The notes beneath the pieces were generated by a model. That model was not told the origin of the DNA and ran no database searches. It saw nothing but the letters and a program-made list of their open reading frames with translations. Shown in pieces: positions 37,889 to 48,686 of a stretch of DNA of 64,000 nt. Numbering within the stretch: the stretch's first letter is position 1; each line of letters opens with the position of its first letter. This DNA is from Conus ventricosus (Eukaryota; Mollusca; Gastropoda; Neogastropoda; Conidae): the NCBI GenBank assembly GCA_018398815.1, contig CM031601.1:32951363-33015362 (forward strand), read 5' to 3'. A program made the position numbers and the translations under genes.

Positions 37889-38230
37889 TAATGGTTAGCG
37901 AAGTGGTTAGCGTCGCGGACTCCCGGAGGTCGTGGGTTCGATTCCCAACAAGCCATGTGGGATTTTTCTGCCCCGATCGGCTCTTACCCAGAGTTGAGTT
38001 TGCTACAGGCTCAACTTGGGAAGACTGGGACCACACAGTCGAGTTTCATCCACTAAATGGATGCGTCTCCGAGAGCGTCGCTCAAATTTCCTTACGCTGC
38101 ATGTGTCTGTATCTGTCGGGCCTGGTTGACGCTGGGATATATTATGAAAGTAAGCGTAGAGTACAGACCTGTCATGCAGTTTCAGACCGGAATGGAATCC
38201 GTAGCATCATCATCATTATCCTCATTCTCA
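37889..38230 (+). mobile_element. tRNA-derived SINE
   Basis: The head has an A-box-like TTAGCGAAGTGGTTAGCG and a B-box GGTTCGATTCC about 34 bp later, the RNA polymerase III internal promoter layout. The predicted tRNA-like part lacks clean acceptor pairing and is followed by about 230 bp of unrelated body and an (ATC)n/ATT-rich tail. This layout is typical of SINEs, not of a functional tRNA gene. The family was not identified. Confidence 0.72.
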
Positions 38231-38432
38231 TTTATAATCAATCCACCACAATCACTACTGTCACTAATATATCATACTATTCTACAAAACAAGCTACAAA
38301 CCCCATTGTTTCACGCCCCTTCTTTCCTCATTCTCATCTATTATCAATCCACCATAATCACTACTGTCACTAATATATCATACTATTCTACAAAACAAGC
38401 TACAAACCCCATTGTTTCACACCCTCCCTTCC
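38218..38432 (+). repeat. 107-bp direct duplication, 2 copies
   Basis: The segment from TCCTCATTCTCAT through CCCCATTGTTTCAC occurs twice in tandem with only a few changes, at the end of the SINE. It is followed by a C tract. Confidence 0.9.
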
Positions 38433-39236
38433 CCCCCCCCCCCCCCTTCCCCTCCTCTCACTATTTCCTCTTCCATGATCCCCTCCTGGGTGGACTCGTT
38501 TCCGTCCGGCGGCCATTTTGGTAGTGTGCCGAATTGAGAAGATAAGTGGTTTCTCGTATTCGTTTTCACTGTCCTAAATGTTATTTGTTTCATTCATCTA
38601 TTTAAATATTCATCATTTGTTTATTTTTGATGTTCACGTGTGAAAGGCTACGTGGTTGAAATAAAACTGTGCATTGCAATCTCTCATTTTTATGTTAATT
38701 TATTACATTTATTCTACTTTGTTTATTAGTTAATTTGCGTTGTTTTGCCTTTTCAATCCTTTCTTATGGAAAACTCCCGTATGGATCGTATTGTTCCTCT
38801 AATGTGTTTACTTCCTATTATCTATTTTAGGTATACGTTCATTCGGTTTACAACAAGATGCTTCTTACATATGGGCACATTTTCAATGTACACATCACTG
38901 TAGATTAAATTGTTTCCTGCTGTTGTTGACCGTAGAGTTGTTCTTGTCGATGCTGTACGCTGCCGCAGCCGACAATGGTGGCGGCGGTGCTGGTGGAGAT
39001 GGTAGCGTCCACTACAAAATCATCACTATTGATGGGTAACCATTTTACACTTTGTTTCATGTCCACAGAGTTACCAGAATCATAGATCCCCGTTAGCTCA
39101 GTGGTACCGTGCCGACATGTTCCGTGGCTGTAGGGAGGAGAACATCGAGCGCTTTACCAATTAAAGCCAGGAACTGAGTTGATGAATGCTGGTTTGGATT
39201 TGTTGATTGTAGGGTGACTTAGGATACTTCACTCCT
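38433..39236. other. AT-rich unique stretch with weak gene-like signals
   Basis: It contains GGCGGCCATTTTGG near 38508, a GC-rich possible exon at 38935-39036 (listed separately), and a tRNA A-box-like GTTAGCTCAGTGGTACCG at about 39094 without a B-box partner. Confidence 0.4.
38935..39036 (+). other. Possible small exon, weak
   Basis: Between a pyrimidine-rich stretch ending CCGTAG and a GGGTAACC donor-like site, one frame reads M-L-Y-A-A-A-A-D-N-G-G-G-G-A-G-G-D-G and then H-Y-K-I-I-T-I-D. The GC content is much higher than in the flanks. There is no known match and the splice signals are ordinary, so this may be chance. Confidence 0.2.
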
Positions 39237-39804
<568 letters not shown>

Positions 39805-39899
39805 CAAACGATTTTTTTAAGTGCTTCTTTCTTAAACGATGTATTAGATAGTTTTCTATCATAATGTATGGATTTCCAGGACAGCAGCAAGAACAACTG

Positions 39900-39945
39900 G
39901 GTGTAACCACCGCTGAAGAAGACGGGCGGTCTGTCGAAAGCTTCA
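39900..39945 (+). other. Hammerhead-like core, incomplete
   Basis: CTGAAGA (39913-39919), a six-pair stem with CGG loop (about 39921-39935, two G-U pairs), then GAAA (39936-39939). I could not pair a third helix or find the cleavage triplet. It resembles PLE 3' ends. Confidence 0.3.
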
Positions 39946-40075
39946 AGTAAGTGCTAATCCCAGCTGAGTGATCTGTCTAAATCCGATAGTCGTTATGGGT
40001 TTGACCAGTTCTTCATTCCACCACCCCTTTGTCCAACACCGGCGCACTTTGTTCCTTTTCTGATTACATCCCCTT

Positions 40076-40830
40076 TCTGGCCACATGTCCTTTTCCCACA
40101 GACTTTCTGGCCACATGTCCTTTTCCCACTGACTTTCTGGCCACATGTCCTTTTCCCACAGACTTTCTGGCCACATGTCCTTTTCCCACAGACTTTCTGG
40201 CCACATGTCCTTTTCCCACAGACTTTCTGGCCACATGTCCTTTTCCCACTGACTTTCTGGCCACATGTCCTTTTCCCACAGACTTTCTGACCACATGTCC
40301 TTTTCCCAAAGATTTTCTGACCACATGTCCTTTCCTATAGACTTTCTGGCCACATGTCCTTTTCCCACAGACTTTCTGACCACATGTCCTTTTCCCTCAG
40401 ATTTTCTGACCACGTGTCCTTTCCTACAGCATTTCTGGCCACATGTCCTTTTCCCACAGACTTTCTGGCCACATTTCCTTTTCCCACAGACTTTCTGGCC
40501 AATGTTCTTTTCCCACAGACATTTTGACCACATGTCCTTTTCCCACAGACTTTCTGACCATATGTTCTTTTCCAACAGATTTTCAGGCCACATTTCCTTT
40601 TCCCACAAACACGTCCTTTTCCCACAGACTTTCTGACCACATGTCCTTTTTTCCACAGACTTTCTGGCCACATGTCCTTTTCCCACAGACTTTCTGACCA
40701 TATGTCCTTTTCCCACAGACTATCTGACCATATGTCCTTTTCCTTCAGATTTTCTGGCCACATGTCCTTTTCCCACAAACTTTCTGACCACGTAACTTCA
40801 CCCATAGCTGTTCTTACCACATGTTCTTTT
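40076..40830 (+). repeat. 30-bp minisatellite, about 26 copies
   Basis: Unit CCACATGTCCTTTTCCCACA plus GACTTTCTGG. The ten-codon period creates a 257-codon minus frame (39943-40716); there is no other evidence for a gene. Confidence 0.95.
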
Positions 40831-42369
40831 ACCACAGATTTTTTTTCAAAAACAGTTGTCTCTTTACCTGTTTGCCTCTGCAACACTCGTTATGTAGTAA
40901 ACAAACAGTCTGATTTAAAGGAGCATGGCTGTGGTGTAAGCCGAGATTACCTGTTTTCTCTGTGTTCGGATAGAAGACATCGCGATGGTATTGCTTAAGT
41001 GAACTAAGTTGATGTATCAGTCAGGCTTAACACACCAAAGTTATCTCTGCACTCATACACACAAATGTACACTTATACACCCACAAATCATTCCACCCTG
41101 TCTTGGAATGGGGTGTCACGCATTCGTTCCTCTCCTGGCACGACTAAGAGCAAGAAATATAGTTTCTACTTTACTTATAATTATACATGAAAAATCCAAG
41201 TGCAGAAAACGATATGTGTAATCAAACCACAAGAGGTCAATTATACTTCCTAATCCCGGGTTACGTATACGTACTACAATGGCTTCTTTCCCGACCAGGT
41301 TTCCACTCACACACACACTTGCACACCTTACCACAGTTCTCGAACGAGTCACTGCATATTTTCTTCAGCACTAGTGATGGTGACGCCTTGGCTTTTCCGG
41401 CATCAGGTTCCAGGACTGGGTCTCCGTAGTTGTCACTGGAGGTCTTCCTCGACATAAAAGTCTTCTTCTTGTCCTCTTCACCCACCTCTGGGTGTTGAAC
41501 TCACAGTCTTTCTTTCTCAGTTTGTCTTTGACGCCCAAGCCTGAAGACCTTGCTTCCACTTCTGTCGCCCAGACCACGTTTCTTTCGGGCCCTGATCTTC
41601 TCTCGTATGGTGTTGTTCCTCCCTCTCTGGGTTTCGGCCTTTCAGCTGATATAGGGGTTTAAATAAAGAATATTTCTTGGGCCATGCCTTTGTCCATGTT
41701 GCTTCTCTACCACCTTGTTCACATCCACTATAAATTCCCCTCTAACTGCATTCCCCCACACGTAAGCATTTACACACATTCTTACATAATAGCTTAGTGA
41801 ACAGTCTCTTCTCGCCAGATTGACCTTGAATTTATCCGACCTAGGGGGTCACTTTTCCACAGTAATTATCCTATAAAAGCTACGACAATGTTGTCCACAC
41901 GTATTCCAACCAGCCTGACAACAGCATCAACACAGTGGCTTACAGCAATACCGACTGAAGAAGCACAAGACTCTGTTCTTCATGCTAATGTGCTCGCTTG
42001 GTTACCAAGCAACTTCAGCTGACTGAGCGTCTAGCACCTACTTCATACTCCGAGGTCCTATTTCCGCCTAGGATGCCTACTGCCACCAGACAGTTATTAG
42101 TTACCTGACAACTTCGGCCTCCTTCACACGTGTCGAACATCTGCGCTGGGTGAAGGCGCTACTGCTAGTCGGTCAAATACACATTTCTCCGCCACATTCA
42201 AAATTCTTGTCCAAAGCGCTTAAGGCTTGTGAGAGATTTCGCTTCCTTGACATTTATCTTTCTGGAGAAAAAAATAATAACAGGGAAATCAGTTATCATC
42301 TCATTTATCCCCAAATATCAGCACCATGGTCTTTTCAGGCCTTGAAGGTAATGGTAATGTAATGTTGCT
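40831..42369. other. Unique sequence, one possible exon
   Basis: No transposon protein is recognised. The possible minus-strand exon at 41332-41625 is listed separately. Short CA-rich tracts occur near 41055 and 41310. Confidence 0.4.
41332..41625 (-). other. Possible host exon or exon remnant
   Basis: One minus-strand frame reads a basic stretch (I-R-E-K-I-R-A-R-K-K-R-G-L-G-D-R), a TGA near 41503, then a charged, Ser-rich stretch (S-R-K-T-S-S-D-N-Y-G-D-P and K-A-K-A-S-P-S-L-V-L-K-K) and ends in a good donor (G, then GTAAGG, at 41331-41326). An alternative donor, GTGAGT, overlaps the TGA. Composition is protein-like on both sides of the stop, so this is either two exons, a pseudogene, or chance. 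I recognise no family. Confidence 0.25.
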
Positions 42370-42746
42370 TATAGCCCAGCCGACCACAAAGGGCCATATC
42401 AGGGCTGTCACCGCGTTGAAATTAACTCACAAGTCATTAAAAAAGAAAAAGAAAACTCATTCACACAGCTCTTTGAAACATACCTGCCAAAAACACACCG
42501 GAAATTTTGGTAACAATCTTTCTTCCGTAAAATCTTAGATTAGGCGAAAAATGTTAATATCTCCTTCAGAAATTCAAAGAGCGTACCATGTGGGACATCT
42601 CTGAACAAAGTTTTCATGGAGTCTGCTGTAACGTGTTTATGTCTCACATCATGCAAGTCCCAGCACTCTAAAAGAATATGTTTTACTGTGTAGGCCTTGA
42701 AGATGGCACTACCAGAGTCAGGGATAACAGACAAAAAAACAAACAA
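42370..42746 (-). pseudogene. LINE 3' end (C-terminus and 3' untranslated region)
   Basis: On the minus strand the frame ending at 42540 reads A-Y-T-V-K-H-I-L-L-E-C-W-D-L-H-D-V-R, then T-A-D-S-M-K-T-L-F and a final F-L-K-E-I. The T-V-x-H-I-L-x-x-C motif is the C-terminal zinc-binding end of many I/Jockey/CR1-type RT proteins. Everything upstream is missing, and a (CAAA)-type stretch sits at the truncation. The presumed 3' untranslated region includes TATCAGGGCTGTCAC (42398). The clade is uncertain. Confidence 0.6.
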
Positions 42747-43009
42747 ACAAACAAAAAACAGTGATGAAAATCGATTTCTCTGTTACCGCTGAAGAAACGA
42801 GTGATTATCCTAAGGGAACAGGGAAAGCAGTTGTGATTTGACAGGAAAGTAGGAGACGCAGTTATTATCCTCAGGAAAACAGCAAAACGCTGTGATCTTA
42901 CGGGATTACAGGAAACAGTTCTGATCCTGACGATACAGGCAAAACAGTTGTGATCTTCAGTTTCAAGATGTAAGTTTAATCCTTAGAACCAGCCACCCAC
43001 ACTGACCCT

Positions 43010-45240
43010 TTTCAGTGGTGTCAAACACCCAGCCTTTTCAGGGCTGTCAAACACTCAGCCTTTATCAGGGCTGTCAAACACCCAGCCTTTATCAGGGCTG
43101 TCAAACACCCAGCCTTTATCAGGGCTGTCAAACACCCAGCCTTTATCAGGGCTGTCAAACACCCAGCCTTTATCAGGGCTGTCAAACACCCAGCCTTTAT
43201 CAGGGCTGTCAAAACACCCAGCCTTTATCAGGGCTGTCAAACACCGAGCCTTTATCAGGGCTGTCACACACCCAGCCTTTATCAGGGCTGTCAAACACCC
43301 AGCCTTTATCAGGGCTGTCAAACACCCAGCCTTTATCAGGGCTGCCACACACCCAGCCTTTTCAGGGCTGTCACACACCCAGCCTTTATCAGGGCTGTCA
43401 AACACCCAGCCTTTATCAGGGCTGTCACACACCCAGCCTTTTCAGGGCTGTCAAACACCCAGCCTTTATCAGGGCTGTCAAACACCCAGCCTTTATCAGG
43501 GCTGTCACACACCCAGCCTTTTCAGGGCTGTCACACACCCAGCCTTTTTGAGGGCTGTCAAACACCGAGCCTTTATCAGGGCTGTCAACACTGAGCCTTT
43601 TCAGGTCTTTGAAACACCCAGCCTTTTCAGGTCTGTGAAACACCCAGCCTTTTTCAGGGCTGTGAAACACCCAGCCTTTTTCAGGGCTGTGAAACACCCA
43701 GCCTTTTTGAAGGCTGTGAAACACGCAGCCTTTTCAGGACTGTGAAACACCAAGCCTTTTCAGGTCTGTGAAACTCCCAGCCTTTTTGAGGGCTGTGAAA
43801 CACCCAGCTTTTCAGGACTGTGAAACACCCAGCCTTTTCAGGTCTGTGAAACACCCAGCCTTTTTGAGTGCTGTGAAACACCGAGCCTTTTTAGGACTGT
43901 CAAACACCCAGCCTTTTTGAGGGCTGTGAAACACCGAGCCTTTTCAGGACTGTCAAACACCCAGACTTTTTGAGGTCTGTGAAACACCCAGCCTTTTTGA
44001 GGGCTGTGAAACACCCAGCCTTTTTGAAGGCTGTGAAACACCCAGCCCTTTCAGGACCGTGAAACACCAAGCCTTTTCAGGTCTGTGAAACACCCAGCCT
44101 TTTTGAAGGCTGTGAAACACCCAGCCTTTTCAGGACTGTCAAACACCCAGCCTTTTCAGGTCTGTGAAACACCCAGCCTTTTTGAGTGCTGTGAAACACC
44201 GAGCCTTTTCAGGACTGTCAAACACCAGCCTTCTTGAGGGCTGTGAAACACCAGCCTTTTTGAGTGCTGTGAAACACCGAGCCTTTTCAGGACTGTCAAA
44301 CACCAGCCTTTTTGAGGTGAGGGCTGTGAAACACCAGCCTTTTTGAGGGCTGTGAAACACCCACCCTTTTTGAAGGCTGTGAAACACCAGCCTTTTTGAG
44401 GGTGTGAAACACCAGCCTTTTTGAGTGCTGTGAAACACCCAGCCTTTTTGAAGGCTGTGAAACACCCAGCCTTTTTGAGTGCTGTGAAACACCAGCCTTT
44501 TTGAGGGCTGTGAAACACCAGCTTCTTTGAGTGCTGTGAAACACCAGCCTTTTTGAGTGCTGTGAAACACCCAGCCTTTTTGAGTGCTGTGAAACACCCA
44601 GCCTTTTTGAAGGCTGTGAAACACCAGCCTTTTTGAGTGCTGTGAAACACCAGCCTTTTTGAAGGTGTGAAACACCCAGCCTTTACAGGGCTGTGAAACA
44701 CCAGCCTTTTTGAGGGCTGTCAAACACCCAGCCTTTTTGAGGGCTGTGAAACACCAGCCTTTTTGAGGGCTGTCAAACACCCAGCCTTTTTCAGGGCTGT
44801 GAAACACCCAGCCTTTTCAGGGGTGGAAACACCCAGCCTTTTTCAGGGCTGTCAAACACCCAGCCTTTTTGAGTGCTGTGAAACACCGACTCTTTTCAGG
44901 ACTGTCAAACACCCACCCTTTTGAGGGCTGTGAAACACCCAGCCTTTTCAGGGCTGTGAAACACCCAGTCTTTTTGAAGGCTGTGAAACACCCAGCCTTT
45001 TTGAGTGCTGTGAAACACCCAGCCTTTTTGTGGGCTGTCAAACACCCAGCCTTTTTCAGGGCTGTGAAACACCCAGCCTTTTCAGGGCTGTGAAACACCA
45101 GCCTTTTTCAGGGCTGTCAAACACCAGCTTTTTGAGGGCTGTGAAACACCCAGCCTTTTTGAGGGCTGTGAAACACCCAGCCTTTTCAGGGCTGTGAAAC
45201 ACCCAGCCTTTTTCAGGGCTGTCAAACACCAAGCTTTCCA
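43010..45240 (+). repeat. 27-bp satellite array, block 1, about 82 copies
   Basis: Units of CTGTCAAACACCCAGCCTTT or CTGTGAAACACCCAGCCTTT plus seven variable bases (ATCAGGG, TTGAGGG, TCAGGA and others). The left part uses ATCAGGG and the rest mostly TTGAG variants, so the array has sub-type domains. The nine-codon period gives frames of up to 222 codons. Confidence 0.95.
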
Positions 45241-45378
45241 GCGGGGTCAAGCTCATCCAGAAAGAAAAGTCACACCACAAAATGAGTCAGACCATCGACA
45301 AAACGCCTGTCCTGAAAACGAAACAAACGACATAATGTGGGTGTGACATGGCAGCTGAACTACAGACATCTTAAGGCA
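45241..45378 (+). other. Unique spacer between 27-bp blocks, copy 1
   Basis: About 140 bp starting near AAGCTTTCCAGCGGGGTCAA and ending CATCTTAAGGC. It is repeated almost exactly at 47083-47224. Confidence 0.93.
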
Positions 45379-47082
45379 CACACCCAGCCTTTTTGAGGGC
45401 TGTCAAACACCGGCCTTTATCAGGGCTGTCAAACACTGAGCCTTTTCAGGTCTTTGAAACACCAGCCTTTTCAGGTCTGTGAAACACCCAGCTTTTTCAG
45501 GGCTGTGAAACACCAGCCTTTTTCAGGGCTGTGAAACACCCAGCCTTTTTGAAGGCTGTGAAACACGCAGCCTTTTCAGGACTGTGAAACACCAAGCCTT
45601 TTCAGGTCTGTGAAACTCCCAGCCTTTTTGAGGGCTGTGAAACACCAGCCTTTTCAGGACTGTGAAACACCCAGCCTTTTCAGGTCTGTGAAACACCAGC
45701 CTTTTTGAGGTGCTGTGAAACACCGAGCCTTTTTAGGACTGTCAAACACCCAGCCTTTTTGAGGGCTGTGAAACACCGAGCCTTTTCAGGACTGTCAAAC
45801 ACCCAGACTTTTTGAGGTCTGTGAAACACCAGCCTTTTTGAGGGCTGTGAAACACCCAGCCTTTTTGAAGGCTGTGAAACACCCAGCCCTTTCAGGACGT
45901 GAAACACCAAGCCTTTTAGGTCTGTGAAACACACCAGCCTTTTTGAAGGCTGTGAAACACCCAGCCTTTTCAGGACTGTCAAACACCAGCCTTTTCAGGT
46001 CTGTGGAAACACCAGCCTTTTTGAGTGCTGTGAAACACCGAGCCTTTTCAGGACTGTCAAACACCCAGCCTTCTTGAGGGCTGTGAAACACCCAGCCTTT
46101 TTGAGTGCTGTGAAACACCGAGCCTTTTCAGGACTGTCAAAACCCAGCCTTTTTGAGGTGAGGGCTGTGAAACCCCCAGCCTTTTTGAGGGCTGTGAAAC
46201 ACCCAGCCTTTTTGAAGGCTGTGAAACCCCCAGCCTTTTTGAGGGCTGTGAAACACCAGCCTTTTTGAGTGCTGTGAAACACCCAGCCTTTTTGAAGGCT
46301 GTGAAAACACCAGCCTTTTTGAGTGCTGTGAAACACCCAGCCTTTTTGAGGGCTGTGAAACACCAGCTTCTTTGAGTGCTGTGAAACACCCACCCTTTTT
46401 GAGTGCTGTGAAACACCAGCCTTTTTGAGTGCTGTGAAAAACCCAGCCTTTTTGAAGGCTGTGAAACACCCAGCCTTTTTGAGTGCTGTGAAACACCAGC
46501 CTTTTTGAAGGCTGTGAAACACCCAGCCTTTACAGGGCTGTGAAACACCCAGCCTTTTTGAGGGCTGTCAAACACCCAGCCTTTTTGAGGGCTGTGAAAC
46601 ACCAGCCTTTTTGAGGGCTGTCAACACCCAGCCTTTTTCAGGGCTGTGAAACACCCAGCCTTTTCAGGGCTGTGAAACACCCAGCCTTTTTCAGGGCTGT
46701 CAAACACCCAGCCTTTTTGAGTGCTGTGAAACACCGACTCTTTTCAGGACTGTCAAACACCCAGCCTTTTTGAGGGCTGTGAAACACCAGCCTTTTCGGG
46801 GCTGTGAAACACCCAGTCTTTTTGAAGGCTGTGAACACCCAGCCTTTTTGAGTGCTGTGAAACACCCAGCCTTTTTGTGGGCTGTCAAACACCAGCCTTT
46901 TTCAGGGCTGTGAAACACCCAGCCTTTTCAGGGCTGTGAAACACCAGCCTTTTTCAGGGCTGTCAAACACCCAGCCTTTTTGAGGGCTGTGAAACACCCA
47001 GCCTTTTTGAGGGCTGTGAAACACCAGCCTTTTCAGGGCTGTGAAACACCCAGCCTTTTTCAGGGCTGTCAAACACCAAGCT
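45379..47082 (+). repeat. 27-bp satellite array, block 2, about 63 copies
   Basis: It repeats the order of variants found in block 1 from about 43530 onward, with many single-base losses, particularly CCC to CC in ACACCCAGCC. Confidence 0.95.
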
Positions 47083-47224
47083 TTCCAGCGGGGTCAAGCT
47101 CATCAGAAAGAAAAGTCACACCACAAAATGAGTCAGACCATCGACAAAACGCCATGTCCTGAAAACGAAACAAACGACATAATGTGGGTGTGACATGGCA
47201 GCTGAACTACAGACATCTTAAGGC
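47083..47224 (+). other. Unique spacer, copy 2
   Basis: Near-identical to 45241-45378, after which the sequence continues into a unique flank (GATAAAATGAG). Confidence 0.93.
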
Positions 47225-47645
47225 TGATAAAATGAGACTGTGCTAAGAGCGGCTGGCATTTCCTGGGGAAACATAGTCAACAGTTATTAAAACAGGGGGA
47301 CCAGCAGTGATCCTATGGAAAACAGAGAAAACCGTCGTAATTATAGGGATTAAACTCTCTTTTCGCTGATTTCTAAGGAACAATATCGATTTTCACCGTT
47401 TACTTTGCAATAATAAACATATTTGCTGTTTCCTTGGATATGATATCTATTTTCACTGTTTTTAAGGAAGAAAATATATATATACATCTGCTATTTTCTT
47501 GGAAATATTATCTATTTTCATTGTTTTCTTGGGAATATACATATTCGCTGTTGTCTTGGGAATAATATATATATATATATATATATATATTTTATATATA
47601 TATATATTATATATATATATATATATTATTATATATATATATATA
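47225..47645. other. AT-rich flank and (TA)n tract
   Basis: Sequence with TTTTCACTGTTT-like recurrences, then a (TA)n-rich tract at 47566-47645 that ends at the Tc1 terminus. Confidence 0.6.
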
Positions 47646-48673
47646 TACTGAGCCACAAAGAAACGCAAACGATGGGTCCATTCAATGTACTCTCATGTTG
47701 TGGACATTTAATTGCAACATTGAAATGAATGCAACCATTGAGTTTCTGGCTTTTAGTGTTCTTATTGTTGGCTGAAGAAAAAAAGTGGTCACGTGTCATG
47801 AGTGTCACGGAGAGGGTCAGTAACGAGTGCGTCCCCCCACGAGCGTTGATAACAGCCTGACATCTGGCGGACATGGAGTGGATCAGACGGTTGACGGTGG
47901 CCATGTTGACGTTGTTCCAGATCTGCCTCAGTGCCTGCTCTAGCTGATGGGCTGTGGTTGGCCTCGGCTGAACAGCATTCAGCTCCCGTTTGAGATGGTC
48001 CCAGAAGTGTTCGATAGGGTTTAAATCAGGGCTCAGCGAGGGCCACTGCAGAGCTCTGATGCCCTGTTGCTGCAGGAAGTGTGTGGTGACTCTGGCAGTG
48101 TGTGGACGAGCGTTGTCCTGCTGGAGAGTGAGGTGGCCGTGCTGCTGGAAGTGGGGCACAACAACGGGCCTCAACACCTGGTCAATGTATCGCTGCGCAG
48201 TAACGCCATTTCCGTGACCAGGGCCAATGTCTAGGAAAACAATAGGCCAACAAGCTGGTTGAGGCTGATTCCTCCCCATACCATGATGCTCGCACTTCCC
48301 CAAGCGTTGATCTCATGGACGTTGTTGTTGGCATACCTCTGGTTGCGCCTCCTCCACACCCGGATTCGGCCATCAGCATGATGAACACAGTATCGGCTCT
48401 CATCCGTGAAGAGGATGCCCCTCCATTGCCGCCAGTTCCAGTTCCAGTGCTGCTGGGCCCATTGCAGTCGTTGTTGCCTATGTCTTGGAGTAAGAACAGG
48501 TCGCCTTACGGGACGGCGGCAGTGCAGGTGATGTTCTGTTAATCGACGCCGCACAGTTTCACCAGAAATTGGTGCACCATGCCTGCCAATGGTGTTTCTG
48601 GCCGTTTCCGTTGCATAAGTGAATGGCTCACGCAGGTGACGGCGGTGAATCGCCCGATCTTGTCGCGCAGTCT
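47646..48673 (-). mobile_element. Tc1/mariner transposon, 5'-truncated
   Basis: The 3' end on the minus strand is TACTGAGCCACAAAGAAACG read from the plus strand at about 47645, directly next to (TA)n, consistent with insertion at TA. The other end stops at 48673 against another TA run without a matching inverted repeat, so the transposase-start end is missing. Confidence 0.8.
47830..48671 (-). pseudogene. Tc1-type transposase, N-terminally truncated, frameshifted
   Basis: The minus strand starts inside the second DNA-binding helix-turn-helix (H-L-R-E-P-F-T, T-I-G-R-H-G, I-S-G-E-T-V-R-R-R-L) and continues to the catalytic domain: first Asp in L-F-T-D-E-S-R (about 48400-48410), W-G-G-I-S, a frameshift near 48245, second Asp in Q-Q-D-N-A-R-P-H-T (about 48105-48115), and Glu in D-L-N-P-I-E-H-F-W (about 48010). 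The spacing of second Asp to Glu is 34 residues, i.e. DD34E, the Tc1 signature. All three catalytic residues survive. The enzyme would bind the inverted repeats and cut and paste the element at TA. The first DNA-binding domain is lost and one frameshift breaks the catalytic domain. Confidence 0.88.
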
Positions 48674-48686
48674 ATATATATATATT

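Noticed and set aside
37889..37960. Functional tRNA gene
   Set aside because: A and B boxes are present, but the acceptor stem does not pair and the sequence continues into a SINE body.
39090..39165. tRNA gene from the A-box-like GTTAGCTCAGTGGTACCG
   Set aside because: There is no B box or cloverleaf pairing; at most a SINE relic.
39943..40716. 257-codon minus-strand frame with a W/K-rich ten-residue repeat
   Set aside because: It coincides exactly with the 30-bp minisatellite, and the opposite strand is equally open.
41945..41985. Hammerhead ribozyme from CTGAAGA near the GACTGAAGAAGC motif
   Set aside because: Lacks a following GAAA and a pairing third stem.
42780..42815. Hammerhead ribozyme from CTGAAGA
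   Set aside because: No stem II and no GAAA at a suitable distance.
44139..44807. 222-codon frame of F-T-A-L-K-K-A-G type repeats
   Set aside because: Product of the 27-bp satellite; several frames on the same strand are also open.
47462..47668. Minus-strand Ile/Tyr-rich frame
   Set aside because: Encoded by the (TA)n tract at the Tc1 end.
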